Assembly (NCBI GenBank): GCA_965279315.1
Contig: OZ257145.1
Coordinates: 992,001 to 1,056,000 of the forward strand
From: JAPWJZ01 sp965279315
GTDB lineage: Bacteria; Pseudomonadota; Alphaproteobacteria; Micavibrionales; UBA2020
Direction of reading: 5' to 3'
Length of the DNA: 64,000 bases
The notes below the pieces were generated by a model, which was given only the letters and a program-made list of their open reading frames with translations, was not told the origin of the DNA and did no database searches. Every line of letters begins with the position of its first letter. Position 1 is the first letter of the stretch. This document shows, in pieces, positions 41,470-49,954 of this stretch. Position numbers and translations under genes: made by a program.

Positions 41470-41766
41470 ATGCCAAAATCAAACCTGCAGACCCGCGACG
41501 ACGACGCACAAGAAGAAAAAGCCGTCCCCACGAACGTGTCCGGCCAGCGCCTGAAATCCTTCCTAGAGCGCGTCGAGCGCCTGGAAGAAGAGAAAAAAGC
41601 CCTCGCCGAAGACATCCGCGACGTTTACAGCGAAGCGAAAAGCCTCGGCTTCGAGGTCAAGATCATGCGCAAGATCGTCTCATTACGCAAAACCAACGTC
41701 GAAAAACGCCGTGAAGAAGCCGAACTGCTCGAGCTTTATATGTCGGCAATCGGCATGGCCGAGTAA
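41470..41766 (+). CDS. gapR: GapR (DUF2312) nucleoid-associated protein
   Basis: GapR is an alphaproteobacterial DNA-binding protein that clamps overtwisted DNA ahead of forks and polymerases. The 98-residue chain has the family coiled-coil (LKSFLERVERLEEEKKALAE), then DIRDVYSEAKSLGFEVKIMRKIVSLRK and the final helix ELLELYMSAIGM. The acidic N-terminal 20 residues are variable in the family. It stands as a single gene after the transpeptidase. GapR is strongly associated with this class of bacteria. Confidence 0.92.
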   Translation: MPKSNLQTRDDDAQEEKAVPTNVSGQRLKSFLERVERLEEEKKALAEDIRDVYSEAKSLGFEVKIMRKIVSLRKTNVEKRREEAELLELYMSAIGMAE

Positions 41767-41923
41767 GTTTTCGGCATGGCGGAATAATCCCGCGGCGCGA
41801 TTAGGAAAACCAGACGCAAAAAAGTTAAGGATTTTAACGGCAAAGGCTTTTATACTGGCCTCTGCCGTATTATCCTTGATGCCACGGCTTTACGGCTTTC
41901 CTCGAAGGGCTCCCGCACTCACA

Positions 41924-43369
41924 ATGAAACAGCGCGCATATATTCCCCTTTTCGTCGCGGCGGTCCTGTCGCTCAGCATCCCCGACACCGCCGCCTTCGC
42001 GCAGGAAGCGGTCACGTTCGAGGATGCGATCTCCGCCTTCAACTACGGCGACAACGACCTTGCCAACAAACATTTCTGGAAGCTGGCAGGGCAGGGCGAT
42101 GCGCGCGCGCAGTATTACCTCGCTTACATGCTCGATGCCGGCCTTGGCACGGGGCAGGACATCAACGGCGCCGCCGGCTGGTATAAAAAATCTGCGGAGC
42201 AGGACTTCCTGCCCGCTGTCGTTTACATGGGCTACATCTACAGCCAGGGCCGCGGCGTCGCGAAGGACGAAAAAGAAGCGTTCAAGTGGTACACCCGCGC
42301 AGCCCAGATGGGCGATGCAGTGGCGCAGAACAACCTTGCGACCATGTTGCTGGTCGGCAAGCCCTACACGAAAAACGCGCCGCTCGCCGCGCAGTGGTTC
42401 CTGCAATCCGCGATGCAGGGCAACATGCGCGCGCAATACAACCTTGCCACCATGTACCGCACCGGCGACGGCGTCGGCCGCAATTACAAGGAAGCGCTGA
42501 AATGGTACGGCTTCGCCGCCAACCAGGGCGACATGTATGCGCAGAACGCGCTCGGTTACATGTACCGCAAGGGCCTTGGCACCGAACGCCCGCCCGAAGG
42601 CGCAACGCCCGAGCAAAAGGCGGCACAGGAACTGGCGAACAAGAACCAGGCGATCGAATGGTACCGCCGCGCCGCCGAACAGGGCCACATGAAATCGCAG
42701 ATGGCGCTCGCCGTCATGTACGAACTGGGTGAAGCCGGCGCCGAAAAAGGCCCCGACGAAGCCGCCGTCTGGTATTTCAGCGCGGCCCGCCAGGGCAACG
42801 AGCGCGCGATGCACCGCCTCGGCTATTTCTACGAGCGCGGCCCCGAAGCCTGCCCGGCCGACAAGGCCTGCGAACGCCCCGAACGCGAAGGCCGCGGCCT
42901 GCCGAAGGACGATAAAGAGGCGCTGAAGTGGTACAAAAAGGCGGCCGAGGAAAAGAACTACACCCCCTCGATCATCGCGCTTGCGCGGTTCTACCAGAAC
43001 GGCCTTGGCGGCCTGCGCCGCGACGGCAAAAAGGCGCTCGACCTGTTCAACAAGGCAGCGATGCGCAGCGATCCCGTCGGCATGCTGGAACTCGCGCGCA
43101 TCTACCGCGAAGGCGCCGGCGTGCCTGTCGACAAAGTGCGCGCGCTGCAATGGTACGGCCTTGCCTACCAGACGCTGCAGGACCAGGGCAAGAACCCGAA
43201 AATGCCGCTGCCCGACCCGGATCTTGAAACCGAAGCGACCAAATGGCGCATCTACCTGCGCAACAACATGTCGAAAAACGACATCGAAAACGCGACGCGC
43301 CTGATCAACCAGTGGCGCCCGACCTATGTCAGCGGCGAGGCCGCACAGCCGCTCTTCTACGACAAGTAG
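41924..43369 (+). CDS. Secreted Sel1-like repeat protein
   Basis: The 481-residue protein has a signal peptide ending AAFAQEA (about residue 27) and some ten Sel1-like/TPR repeats with the typical A-x-x-W-Y/F-x-K-A-A-x-Q-G spacing. Examples are DINGAAGWYKKSAEQDFLPA, AFKWYTRAAQMGDAVAQNNL and ALKWYKKAAEEKNYTPS. Such proteins act as periplasmic or secreted scaffolds. ATG 41924 is chosen by the signal peptide. It precedes the nadQ-like gene by 7 bases, so they may be co-transcribed. Confidence 0.9.
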   Translation: MKQRAYIPLFVAAVLSLSIPDTAAFAQEAVTFEDAISAFNYGDNDLANKHFWKLAGQGDARAQYYLAYMLDAGLGTGQDINGAAGWYKKSAEQDFLPAVVYMGYIYSQGRGVAKDEKEAFKWYTRAAQMGDAVAQNNLATMLLVGKPYTKNAPLAAQWFLQSAMQGNMRAQYNLATMYRTGDGVGRNYKEALKWYGFAANQGDMYAQNALGYMYRKGLGTERPPEGATPEQKAAQELANKNQAIEWYRRAAEQGHMKSQMALAVMYELGEAGAEKGPDEAAVWYFSAARQGNERAMHRLGYFYERGPEACPADKACERPEREGRGLPKDDKEALKWYKKAAEEKNYTPSIIALARFYQNGLGGLRRDGKKALDLFNKAAMRSDPVGMLELARIYREGAGVPVDKVRALQWYGLAYQTLQDQGKNPKMPLPDPDLETEATKWRIYLRNNMSKNDIENATRLINQWRPTYVSGEAAQPLFYDK

Positions 43370-43376
43370 GATTTCC

Positions 43377-44384
43377 ATGACGAAAAAAGGCTCCGACTCC
43401 CCCGAACATGGCCTGATCATCGGGCTTTCCGCCGTTGCCTGCGCGGTCGAGGGGCACGAACCGAAGGTGTTCATCGTGCGGGGCGCTGCCCATGCGCTCT
43501 CCGCCGGCGTGCACCCGACGAACGAGGAAGGCGACGCGCTGCCCTTCGGCCCGTTCAATCCGGACAAACATGCGACGCTGGAAATCGGCCTGCGCGGCTG
43601 GGTGCGCGAACAGACGCCGCTCAACCCCGGTTACGTCGAACAGCTTTACACTTTCGGCAACCGCGGGCGTTACGCGGGCGACGCGGCTGAATCATCGCGC
43701 GTCATTTCCATCGGCTACCTCGCGCTCACCTATCAGGAAAAGACCCGCACGACCGACAACGTGTTCTGGGGCGACTGGTACAGCTATTTCCCGTGGGAAG
43801 ACTGGCGCAACGGCAAGCCCAAGATCATCAGCGACGTGATTGAAACCGGCCTGAAACGCTGGATCAATGCCGCCGAATCCAAGGAAGACAAGAACAGCCG
43901 CCGCACGCGCACCAACCTCCTCTTCGGCCTCGACGACATCCCGTGGGACGAGGAAAAGGTGCTGGAGCGGTACGAGCTGCTGTATGAAGCAAAGCTTGTC
44001 TATGAAAGCATCCGCGACAAGGGCATCAAGGTCGATTACGTCCTCGTGCCTGGCCGCTCCATGCTCTACGACCACCGCCGCATCCTGGCGACCGCGATGG
44101 GCCGCCTGCGCGGCAAGTTGAAATACCGCCCCGTGGTGTTCGAATTGATGCCGCCCGAATTCACGCTGCTGCATTTGCAAAAAACGGTCGAGGCGATTGT
44201 CGGCCATACCCTGCACAAACAAAACTTCCGCCGCCTCGTCGAAGGCTCCGGCATGGTCGAGGAAATCGCCGGCAAGAAATCCGCCGAAGCCGGCGGACGG
44301 CCCGCATCCCTGTTCCGTTTCCGCAAGGATGTGGTGTTCGAACGCCCCGCACCGGGCGTGAAACTGTCGCCGGCGATGGGGTAA
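43377..44384 (+). CDS. nadQ: NadQ/NrtR-type NAD biosynthesis regulator (NUDIX-like plus winged helix)
   Basis: The 335-residue protein has a NUDIX-like N-terminal domain (about 1-190) and a C-terminal winged helix (FELMPPEFTLLHLQKTVEAI, KQNFRRLVEGSGMVEE, and RPASLFRFRKD at the wing). A degenerate NUDIX fold with this helix-turn-helix is the hallmark of alphaproteobacterial NadQ and related NrtR regulators. They repress NAD biosynthesis genes and sense NAD metabolites. The nadABC operon lies 1.8 kb downstream, with repeated TTATxCTC sites at its promoter. Two ankyrin-type genes on the other strand separate regulator and target. Confidence 0.8.
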   Translation: MTKKGSDSPEHGLIIGLSAVACAVEGHEPKVFIVRGAAHALSAGVHPTNEEGDALPFGPFNPDKHATLEIGLRGWVREQTPLNPGYVEQLYTFGNRGRYAGDAAESSRVISIGYLALTYQEKTRTTDNVFWGDWYSYFPWEDWRNGKPKIISDVIETGLKRWINAAESKEDKNSRRTRTNLLFGLDDIPWDEEKVLERYELLYEAKLVYESIRDKGIKVDYVLVPGRSMLYDHRRILATAMGRLRGKLKYRPVVFELMPPEFTLLHLQKTVEAIVGHTLHKQNFRRLVEGSGMVEEIAGKKSAEAGGRPASLFRFRKDVVFERPAPGVKLSPAMG

Positions 44385-44448
44385 GGCGCAAAGCGCGTAA
44401 TTCGGCTAACGCGCTTTGCGCGTATGCCTAACGCGCTTTGCGCGTATG
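44385..44448. repeat. GCGCAAAGCGCGT inverted repeat and 21-bp direct repeat
   Basis: GCGCAAAGCGCGT right after the nadQ stop pairs with ACGCGCTTTGCGC and could act as a terminator for nadQ or, reversed, for the minus-strand ankyrin gene. The right arm is part of a 21-base direct repeat (44406-44426 and 44428-44448). Confidence 0.75.
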
Positions 44449-44457
44449 GTTCTAGGC

Positions 44458-44913
44458 TTAAAGCGTCTTTTGTTTGCTGAACCGCGCTGTTTTTGGCGCG
44501 GCGACATTGCTTTCCGTGCCGCCCGACACGGCGGTGGTGATGCCGGCCAGTTTTTGCAGTTTTTCACCCTCGGCCAGTTGCGCGCTGGTGACTTCCGCGG
44601 CGCGCCCGATTTCTTTTTCAGCCGCGTCCTGTATTTTGCGGCGTGCGTCGAGCGCGTTCAGGAATTCGAAATTCGTTTCGTAAGTGGCAACACGCATCTG
44701 CGTTTCAATCGCGGGATCGCTGAAATCGACTTCCGCGCCGCTGTTCATCAGCGTCGTTGCAACGTCCAGCTCGCTGGAACGGATCGCCATCATCACGGCG
44801 GTCACACCCTTGGCGGGCTCGCGCTGATATTCCATGGGTTCCTGCTCGATGGTGGCCGTCGCTTCGCTGCCGCCCCGGCCGGTCAGTTTCGAAAAGATCT
44901 CGCGCAGCCCCAT
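44458..44913 (-). CDS. Short ankyrin-type protein with APKTARF tail
   Basis: The 151-residue protein has one or two degenerate ankyrin repeats (residues about 25-70, KGVTAVMMAIRSSELDVATT and LMNSGAEVDFSDP). A conserved-looking helical region (QMRVATYETNFEFLNALDAR) and a charged linker follow, then the end APKTARFSKQKTL. ATG 44913 has GGAGG upstream. The VDFSDPxIExQ plus YNFL-type stretch is shared with the larger protein at 45000-45896, so the two are paralogues. No signal peptide. Confidence 0.75.
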   Translation of the reverse strand: MGLREIFSKLTGRGGSEATATIEQEPMEYQREPAKGVTAVMMAIRSSELDVATTLMNSGAEVDFSDPAIETQMRVATYETNFEFLNALDARRKIQDAAEKEIGRAAEVTSAQLAEGEKLQKLAGITTAVSGGTESNVAAPKTARFSKQKTL

Positions 44914-44999
44914 ATGCAACCCTCCGGAAATGATGGCCAATCATACCATATGAACGCTTATGAAAAGGTAAAGGCACATTAAGCTGTACAAACAGCCGG

Positions 45000-45896
45000 T
45001 TAGAGGCGGAACCGCGCTGTTTTCGGCGCTGCATAGCCGCCATGTTTCAACACGAACGCCTTGTGCGCCGTTCGCGATTCTGCCCTTTTTTGCGCGGCGA
45101 AGGCCGCCGCTTCTTTCTCCTGCCGCAGCTGCACAAAATGCAGCGTGTCGAGGAAGTTGTATTCATGCGCGGCGCGCGCGATTTTTTTCTGGCGTTCCAC
45201 CAGCGGATGCCTGAAGTCAACGCGCCCCCAATTCGACATCAGGTATGATGCCGCCGCGTACTGCCCCCCGCGTATCGCATGCATCGTGGCGTTCAACCCG
45301 TGATGGCTGCGTAAGTGAATATCGGCGCGCGCATTCATCAGCCAGTCGATGGAGCTCAATACGCCCGTCCCCGCCGCGAGCATCAGCGGCGTTTCGCCCT
45401 TTTTGTTGCGCGGGTCGATAACGTTATGCCGCTGCACCAGATAAGGCAGGATGCCGTGTTCGCCGTCATTCATCGCGGCGTAGTGCAGCGCGATATTGCC
45501 GTGCCGGTCAGGCTTTTTCGGGTCCTGCCCGATCTCGATCAGCGTACGCACCGCTTGCAGTGAATCGCCCTGCAGCACGCGCGCGAACAGCGCATGGCCG
45601 TTTTCGTTCTCGTCGTCCAGCAGATGCGGGAAATATTTTGCCATCACCAATGCGCAGTTCGGCTTGCCGTGTTCGAGCGCGAAGGTGAGGGGGTCGAGGT
45701 CGGCTTCATAATTGGCGCGGCCGGGATCGCGCAACGACAGGAAATCCTTTCCCGCGAAAAAACCGGCAAAAAGATATGTGTTCAGCCTTGCACCGTCGTC
45801 GGCGCGCAAGGCGTCGAACACTTCGCCCGCGATAAATTTCTGCGTGCCGATGCCGTGGTCGCTCAAGGCCTTCGTGAAGTACCGGATCAAGCCCAT
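45000..45896 (-). CDS. Ankyrin-repeat protein with APKTARF tail
   Basis: The 298-residue protein has an N-terminal helical region (MGLIRYFTKALSDHGIG) and about five ankyrin repeats (residues about 65-230). Examples are RHGNIALHYAAMNDGEHGIL, KGETPLMLAAGTGVLSSI and HHGLNATMHAIRGGQYAAAS. A helical region related to that of the smaller neighbour (VDFRHPLVERQ, EYNFLDTLHFVQ) and the end APKTARFRL follow. It is transcribed towards the smaller paralogue and divergently from nadA, between the NAD regulator and its likely target. Confidence 0.85.
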   Translation of the reverse strand: MGLIRYFTKALSDHGIGTQKFIAGEVFDALRADDGARLNTYLFAGFFAGKDFLSLRDPGRANYEADLDPLTFALEHGKPNCALVMAKYFPHLLDDENENGHALFARVLQGDSLQAVRTLIEIGQDPKKPDRHGNIALHYAAMNDGEHGILPYLVQRHNVIDPRNKKGETPLMLAAGTGVLSSIDWLMNARADIHLRSHHGLNATMHAIRGGQYAAASYLMSNWGRVDFRHPLVERQKKIARAAHEYNFLDTLHFVQLRQEKEAAAFAAQKRAESRTAHKAFVLKHGGYAAPKTARFRL

Positions 45897-46062
45897 ATAG
45901 ATGCCCGCCCTGCTGTGTGAATCACTGGGGGTAGGATAGCCTAAGTTATGAAAACGCGCAAACGCCCGGCGATTCTTTCAGCGTCGAAATTAAATTTCAG
46001 CAGAAACCCCATAAAGCATCCGGAAAATGGCCTGTAAATGACTGAATTCATTGGTGAATAAA

Positions 46063-46125
46063 TTATGCTCAAGTTAATCATATCTTCATTGACTTATGCT
46101 CTAATGGATTATATATCTTATACTC
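46063..46125 (+). promoter_or_regulatory. nadABC promoter with three TTAT[G/A]CTC sites
   Basis: TTGACT (46089-46094) and TATATC (46112-46117), 17 bases apart, form a good promoter for nadA. TTATGCTC occurs at 46063-46070 and 46094-46101 and TTATACTC at 46118-46125, so sites lie upstream of the -35, just after it and just after the -10. This is where a repressor such as NadQ would bind. The assignment to NadQ is inference. Confidence 0.65.
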
Positions 46126-46182
46126 AGAGAGAGCAGAAAACGGTCCGGCCTTAAAGGGATCGAAAATTCAGGAGCTAACCAC

Positions 46183-47202
46183 ATGTTCGACCAAGTCAAC
46201 CAGATCCCCGCACTCGCCTTCACCCCCGCCGTCGCGCGCGAAACCGCGCCGCTGTACGAAAAGGTCAAGCGCGTCGTGAACGAACTGGACTGGTCGACCT
46301 ATGCCCCCTACATCCTCGAGATCAACCGCCTGAAAAAAGAAATGGGCGCGGTTGTGCTGGCGCATAACTACATGACCCCCGAGATTTACCATTGCGTGTC
46401 CGATTTCGCGGGCGACAGCCTGCAGCTCGCGCAGCAGGCCGCGAAAACCGAAAGCCAGCTGATCATCCAGGCGGGCGTGCATTTCATGGCGGAAACCTCC
46501 AAGATTTTGTCCCCTGAAAAAACCGTCCTGATCCCCGACATGAAGGCCGGTTGTTCGCTCGCAACCTCCATCACCGCCGCCGATGTGCGCCTGCTGCGCC
46601 AGAAATTCCCCGGCGTGCCGATTGTGACCTATGTCAACACCTCCGCCGATGTGAAGGCTGAATCGGATATCTGCTGCACCTCCTCCAACGCGCTGAAAAT
46701 CGTTGAATCGCTTGAAAGTGACACGGTGCTGATGATCCCCGACCAGTTCCTCGCCCGCAACATCGCGAAACAGACGAAAAAGAAAATCCTCACCTGGCAG
46801 GGCGCATGCGAAGTGCATGAACGCTTCACCGCGAACGACATCATCAAGTTCCGCAAGGCGTATCCCGGCGCGATCGTGCTGGCGCATCCCGAATGCCCGC
46901 CCGAAGTCTGCGCGGAAGCGGATTTCAGCGGCTCGACCAAGGCGCTGGCGGATTACGTGACCGAAAAGCAGCCGAAGAAGGTTGTCCTGATCACCGAATG
47001 CTCCATGTCCGACAACATTTCGGCCAATAACCCGAACGTGGAATTCCTGCGCCCCTGCAACCTGTGCCCGCACATGAAACGCATCACGCTGCCGAAGATC
47101 CTGCAATCGCTGCAGACGCGCACGACCGAAGTGCATGTCGACCCCGCAATGGGCCTGCTGGCGAAACGCGCCGTCGACCGCATGCTGGAAGCGTCGAAGT
47201 AA
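46183..47202 (+). CDS. nadA: Quinolinate synthase A
   Basis: NadA condenses iminoaspartate with dihydroxyacetone phosphate to quinolinate, using a [4Fe-4S] cluster. The 339-residue protein shows VVLAHNYMTPEIYHCVSDFAGDSL-type active-site residues, three cluster Cys candidates (KAGCSLATS, CCTSSNA region and RPCNLCPHM), and VHFMAETSKIL. Length is typical. CAGGAG precedes the ATG. It is the first gene of nadA-nadB-nadC. Confidence 0.97.
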   Translation: MFDQVNQIPALAFTPAVARETAPLYEKVKRVVNELDWSTYAPYILEINRLKKEMGAVVLAHNYMTPEIYHCVSDFAGDSLQLAQQAAKTESQLIIQAGVHFMAETSKILSPEKTVLIPDMKAGCSLATSITAADVRLLRQKFPGVPIVTYVNTSADVKAESDICCTSSNALKIVESLESDTVLMIPDQFLARNIAKQTKKKILTWQGACEVHERFTANDIIKFRKAYPGAIVLAHPECPPEVCAEADFSGSTKALADYVTEKQPKKVVLITECSMSDNISANNPNVEFLRPCNLCPHMKRITLPKILQSLQTRTTEVHVDPAMGLLAKRAVDRMLEASK

Positions 47203-47233
47203 TAATAAGAAGAAAAAAATAAGGACTAAAGCC

Positions 47234-48832
47234 ATGACCGCAGAAATCAAAGACAAAGCAGATGTCGTCATCGTCGGATCCGGCGCAGCCGGACTGTTCG
47301 CCGCTCTCACGCTGGCACCGCGCCGCGTGTTGGTGTTGAGCGAAAAACCCCTCGGCGGCGTTTGCGCCTCCGCATGGTCGCAGGGTGGTATCGCCGCTGC
47401 CGTTGCGCCCGACGACACGACCGAAAGCCATGTCGCCGATACGCTGAAGGCCGGCGCTGGCATCACCGATGCCGATGTCGCCCGCACGCTTGTCGAAGCC
47501 GCGCCGAAATATATCGAACTGCTGGCCAAATACGGCGTCAAGTTCGAGCGCGATGAAACCGGCGCATATAAACTCTCCCGCGAAGCCTGCCATGCCCGCC
47601 GCCGCGTGTTGAAAGCGGCTGCCGGCGACGGTTTCGGCGCTGAAATGATGCGCGCACTGGTCGAAGCCGTGCGCAACACGCCGTCGATCGTTTATGTCGA
47701 GGGCGTCTCCGCCGAACGCCTTGTCCGCCGCGACGGCGCGACGATGGGCGCGGTGCAGGGTGTGCTCTGCCGCCGCCTGGTTGATGGCAAGGCTGTCGTT
47801 TATGCCGCGCCCGCTGTGCTGCTGGCAACCGGCGGCCTCGGCGGCTTGTTCGCTGCAACCTCCAATCCCCTCCATGCTGTCGGTCGCGGTGTTGCGATGG
47901 CGGCGCGCGCAGGGGCGGTCTTGTCCGACCTCGAATTCGTGCAGTTCCACCCGACCGTGCTGGATATCGGCGAAGACCCCGCGCCTTTGGCGACTGAAGC
48001 ATTGCGCGGCGAAGGCGCATACCTCGTCAACTCGCGCGGCGAACGTTTCATGCTGGATTACCACGAAGCGGCGGAACTGGCGCCCCGCGATGTCGTGTCG
48101 CGCGGCATCTTCGCGCAGATCCAGAAAGGCCAGAAAACCTATCTCGACTGCCGCCATATCGATACCGCGCATTTCCCCGCGCTGCTGCAGGCCGCAGGCC
48201 GCGCAGGCCTGAACCCGAAGCGCGACCTGATCCCCGTGATGCCCGCCGTGCATTACCACATGGGCGGCGTCGCAACCGACCTGAACGGCCGCGCATCGCT
48301 GCACGGGTTGTGGGTGGCGGGCGAAGCCGCTGCAACCGGCCTGCATGGCGCAAACCGCCTGGCATCGAATTCGCTGATGGAGGCGATCGTCATGGGCGCG
48401 CGCGCCGCCGAAGACATCGCAAGCTTTGTGGCAAAGGGCCAGCCTGCGCCCCGCATCACACTCTCAGACCTGCCGAAACTGGCCGCGGGCGACATGGACA
48501 ACGAACGCCAGCAGCTGCGCGACATCATGACCGACCTCGTCGGCGTGATCCGCAACGAACAGGGCATGAAAGACGCGATCCGCGAAATCTCCGTCATCGG
48601 CGCGAATGCCGAGGGCCGCGACAGCAAAACCGCCGACATGGCGTTGGTTGCCCGCATGATCGCCGCCTGCGCCCTTGCCCGCACCGAAAGCCGTGGCGGC
48701 CATTGCCGTGCGGATTACCCGATGCCGGTCAAAGCCCTGCAAAAACGCACTTTCACGACGCTGAAAGAGGTTGAAGGCATCACCGCCGCCGCGCTACTCT
48801 CCCGCAAAGCCGCCCGCGAAACCGCCGCCTAA
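47234..48832 (+). CDS. nadB: L-aspartate oxidase
   Basis: NadB is an FAD enzyme that oxidises aspartate to iminoaspartate for NadA. The 532-residue chain has the FAD-binding VVIVGSGAAGLFAAL near the N-terminus, SAWSQGGIAAAV, the catalytic region HYHMGGVATD, and GLHGANRLASNSLMEAIV, all typical of the family. The start is ATG 47234 after a short spacer behind nadA; an ORF running further into nadA is not needed. Confidence 0.97.
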   Translation: MTAEIKDKADVVIVGSGAAGLFAALTLAPRRVLVLSEKPLGGVCASAWSQGGIAAAVAPDDTTESHVADTLKAGAGITDADVARTLVEAAPKYIELLAKYGVKFERDETGAYKLSREACHARRRVLKAAAGDGFGAEMMRALVEAVRNTPSIVYVEGVSAERLVRRDGATMGAVQGVLCRRLVDGKAVVYAAPAVLLATGGLGGLFAATSNPLHAVGRGVAMAARAGAVLSDLEFVQFHPTVLDIGEDPAPLATEALRGEGAYLVNSRGERFMLDYHEAAELAPRDVVSRGIFAQIQKGQKTYLDCRHIDTAHFPALLQAAGRAGLNPKRDLIPVMPAVHYHMGGVATDLNGRASLHGLWVAGEAAATGLHGANRLASNSLMEAIVMGARAAEDIASFVAKGQPAPRITLSDLPKLAAGDMDNERQQLRDIMTDLVGVIRNEQGMKDAIREISVIGANAEGRDSKTADMALVARMIAACALARTESRGGHCRADYPMPVKALQKRTFTTLKEVEGITAAALLSRKAARETAA

Positions 48833-48844
48833 GGAGATACCGCC

Positions 48845-49708
48845 ATGACGACGCTGCCCGCATCCCTGCCTTTGGTGATTTTGGAACCTTTGGTGAAAAT
48901 GGCGCTTGCCGAAGACCTCGGCCGTTCCGGCGATATCACCAGCAATTCGACCGTGCCCGCCGAAACGCGCAGCCGCGTCGTCATCGCCAGCCGCGAAGAA
49001 GGCCGCATCGCGGGTCTCGACCTTGCCGAACTCGCCTTCAAGCTTGTCGACCCCACCCTGAGCGTGAAGCGACTGAAATCCGAAGGCGCGGATGTGAAGA
49101 AGGGCGACGAGGTGATGGAGGTGGAGGGCAAGGCAAGATCGATCCTGACCGCCGAACGCGTCGCGCTCAATTTCGTGGGCCGCATGTCGGGCATCGCCAC
49201 GCTGACCCTGAAAATGGTGCGCGCGGTGGGCAATCACAAGGCGCGCATTGCGGCCACCCGCAAAACCACGCCGGGCCTGCGCGCGATTGAAAAATACGCG
49301 GTGCAGGTCGGCGGCGGCATCCCGCACCGCTTCGGCCTCGACGATGCCGTGCTGATCAAGGACAACCATATCGCGATGGCGGGCGGCGTGAAAATCGCGA
49401 TCCGCAATGCGAAGCAGAATATCGGCCATACCGTGAAGATCGAATGCGAAGTCGATACGCTTCAACAGCTGCAGGAAGTGCTGGATGAAGGCGTTGATAT
49501 CGTGATGCTCGATAACATGAGCCTCGATGACATGGTTTCTGCCGTGAAACTGGTCGCCGGTCGTGCGGTGATCGAGGCATCGGGCGGCGTCACCCTCGAC
49601 CGCATCCCGAAAATCGCGGCGACGGGTGTCGACCTTATATCTTCCGGGGCGATCACGCATAGCGCGCCCAACTTCGATGTCGGCCTCGATTACAAAACGG
49701 CTGCGTAG
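48845..49708 (+). CDS. nadC: Nicotinate-nucleotide diphosphorylase (carboxylating)
   Basis: NadC converts quinolinate and PRPP to nicotinate mononucleotide, completing the local pathway. The 287-residue protein has EDLGRSGDITS at the N-terminus, RVALNFVGRMSGIAT, ATRKTTPGLRAIEKYAVQVG-type substrate binding residues, KDNHI and the C-terminal EASGGVTLDRI. AAGGAG is just upstream of the ATG, 12 bases after nadB. Confidence 0.97.
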   Translation: MTTLPASLPLVILEPLVKMALAEDLGRSGDITSNSTVPAETRSRVVIASREEGRIAGLDLAELAFKLVDPTLSVKRLKSEGADVKKGDEVMEVEGKARSILTAERVALNFVGRMSGIATLTLKMVRAVGNHKARIAATRKTTPGLRAIEKYAVQVGGGIPHRFGLDDAVLIKDNHIAMAGGVKIAIRNAKQNIGHTVKIECEVDTLQQLQEVLDEGVDIVMLDNMSLDDMVSAVKLVAGRAVIEASGGVTLDRIPKIAATGVDLISSGAITHSAPNFDVGLDYKTAA

Positions 49709-49730
49709 TTTTCCCTCCTTTATCCACTCG

Positions 49731-49838
49731 CCATGCCCGCCTTGTGCGGGCATCCAAAAGCGCGTCCGCGCGTCTTATCAGTCATTATTAATATGACGGC
49801 AGGACTGCCTTTTGGACCCCCGCGCAAGGCGGGGGTGG
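49731..49838. repeat. Intergenic inverted repeats with GCGGG-type palindromes
   Basis: The palindrome GCCCGCCTTGTGCGGGC (49735-49751) is followed by ATCCAAAAG. About 55 bases on, the inverse TGCCTTTTGGAC precedes the palindrome CCCCCGCGCAAGGCGGGGG. The composite is a large inverted repeat nesting two smaller ones, of the type dispersed in intergenic DNA of several alphaproteobacteria. It may also terminate nadABC. Confidence 0.7.
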
Positions 49839-49954
49839 GAAGGGTAACGTCTTGAAAACGCGTATCTTTACGCTGTAAACACCCGCCATTTATGAAAAAA
49901 TAACCTGTTCTTCGTAGAATAGGGGCAACGCTTCGCCCTTATCAGGAGTTTTTC

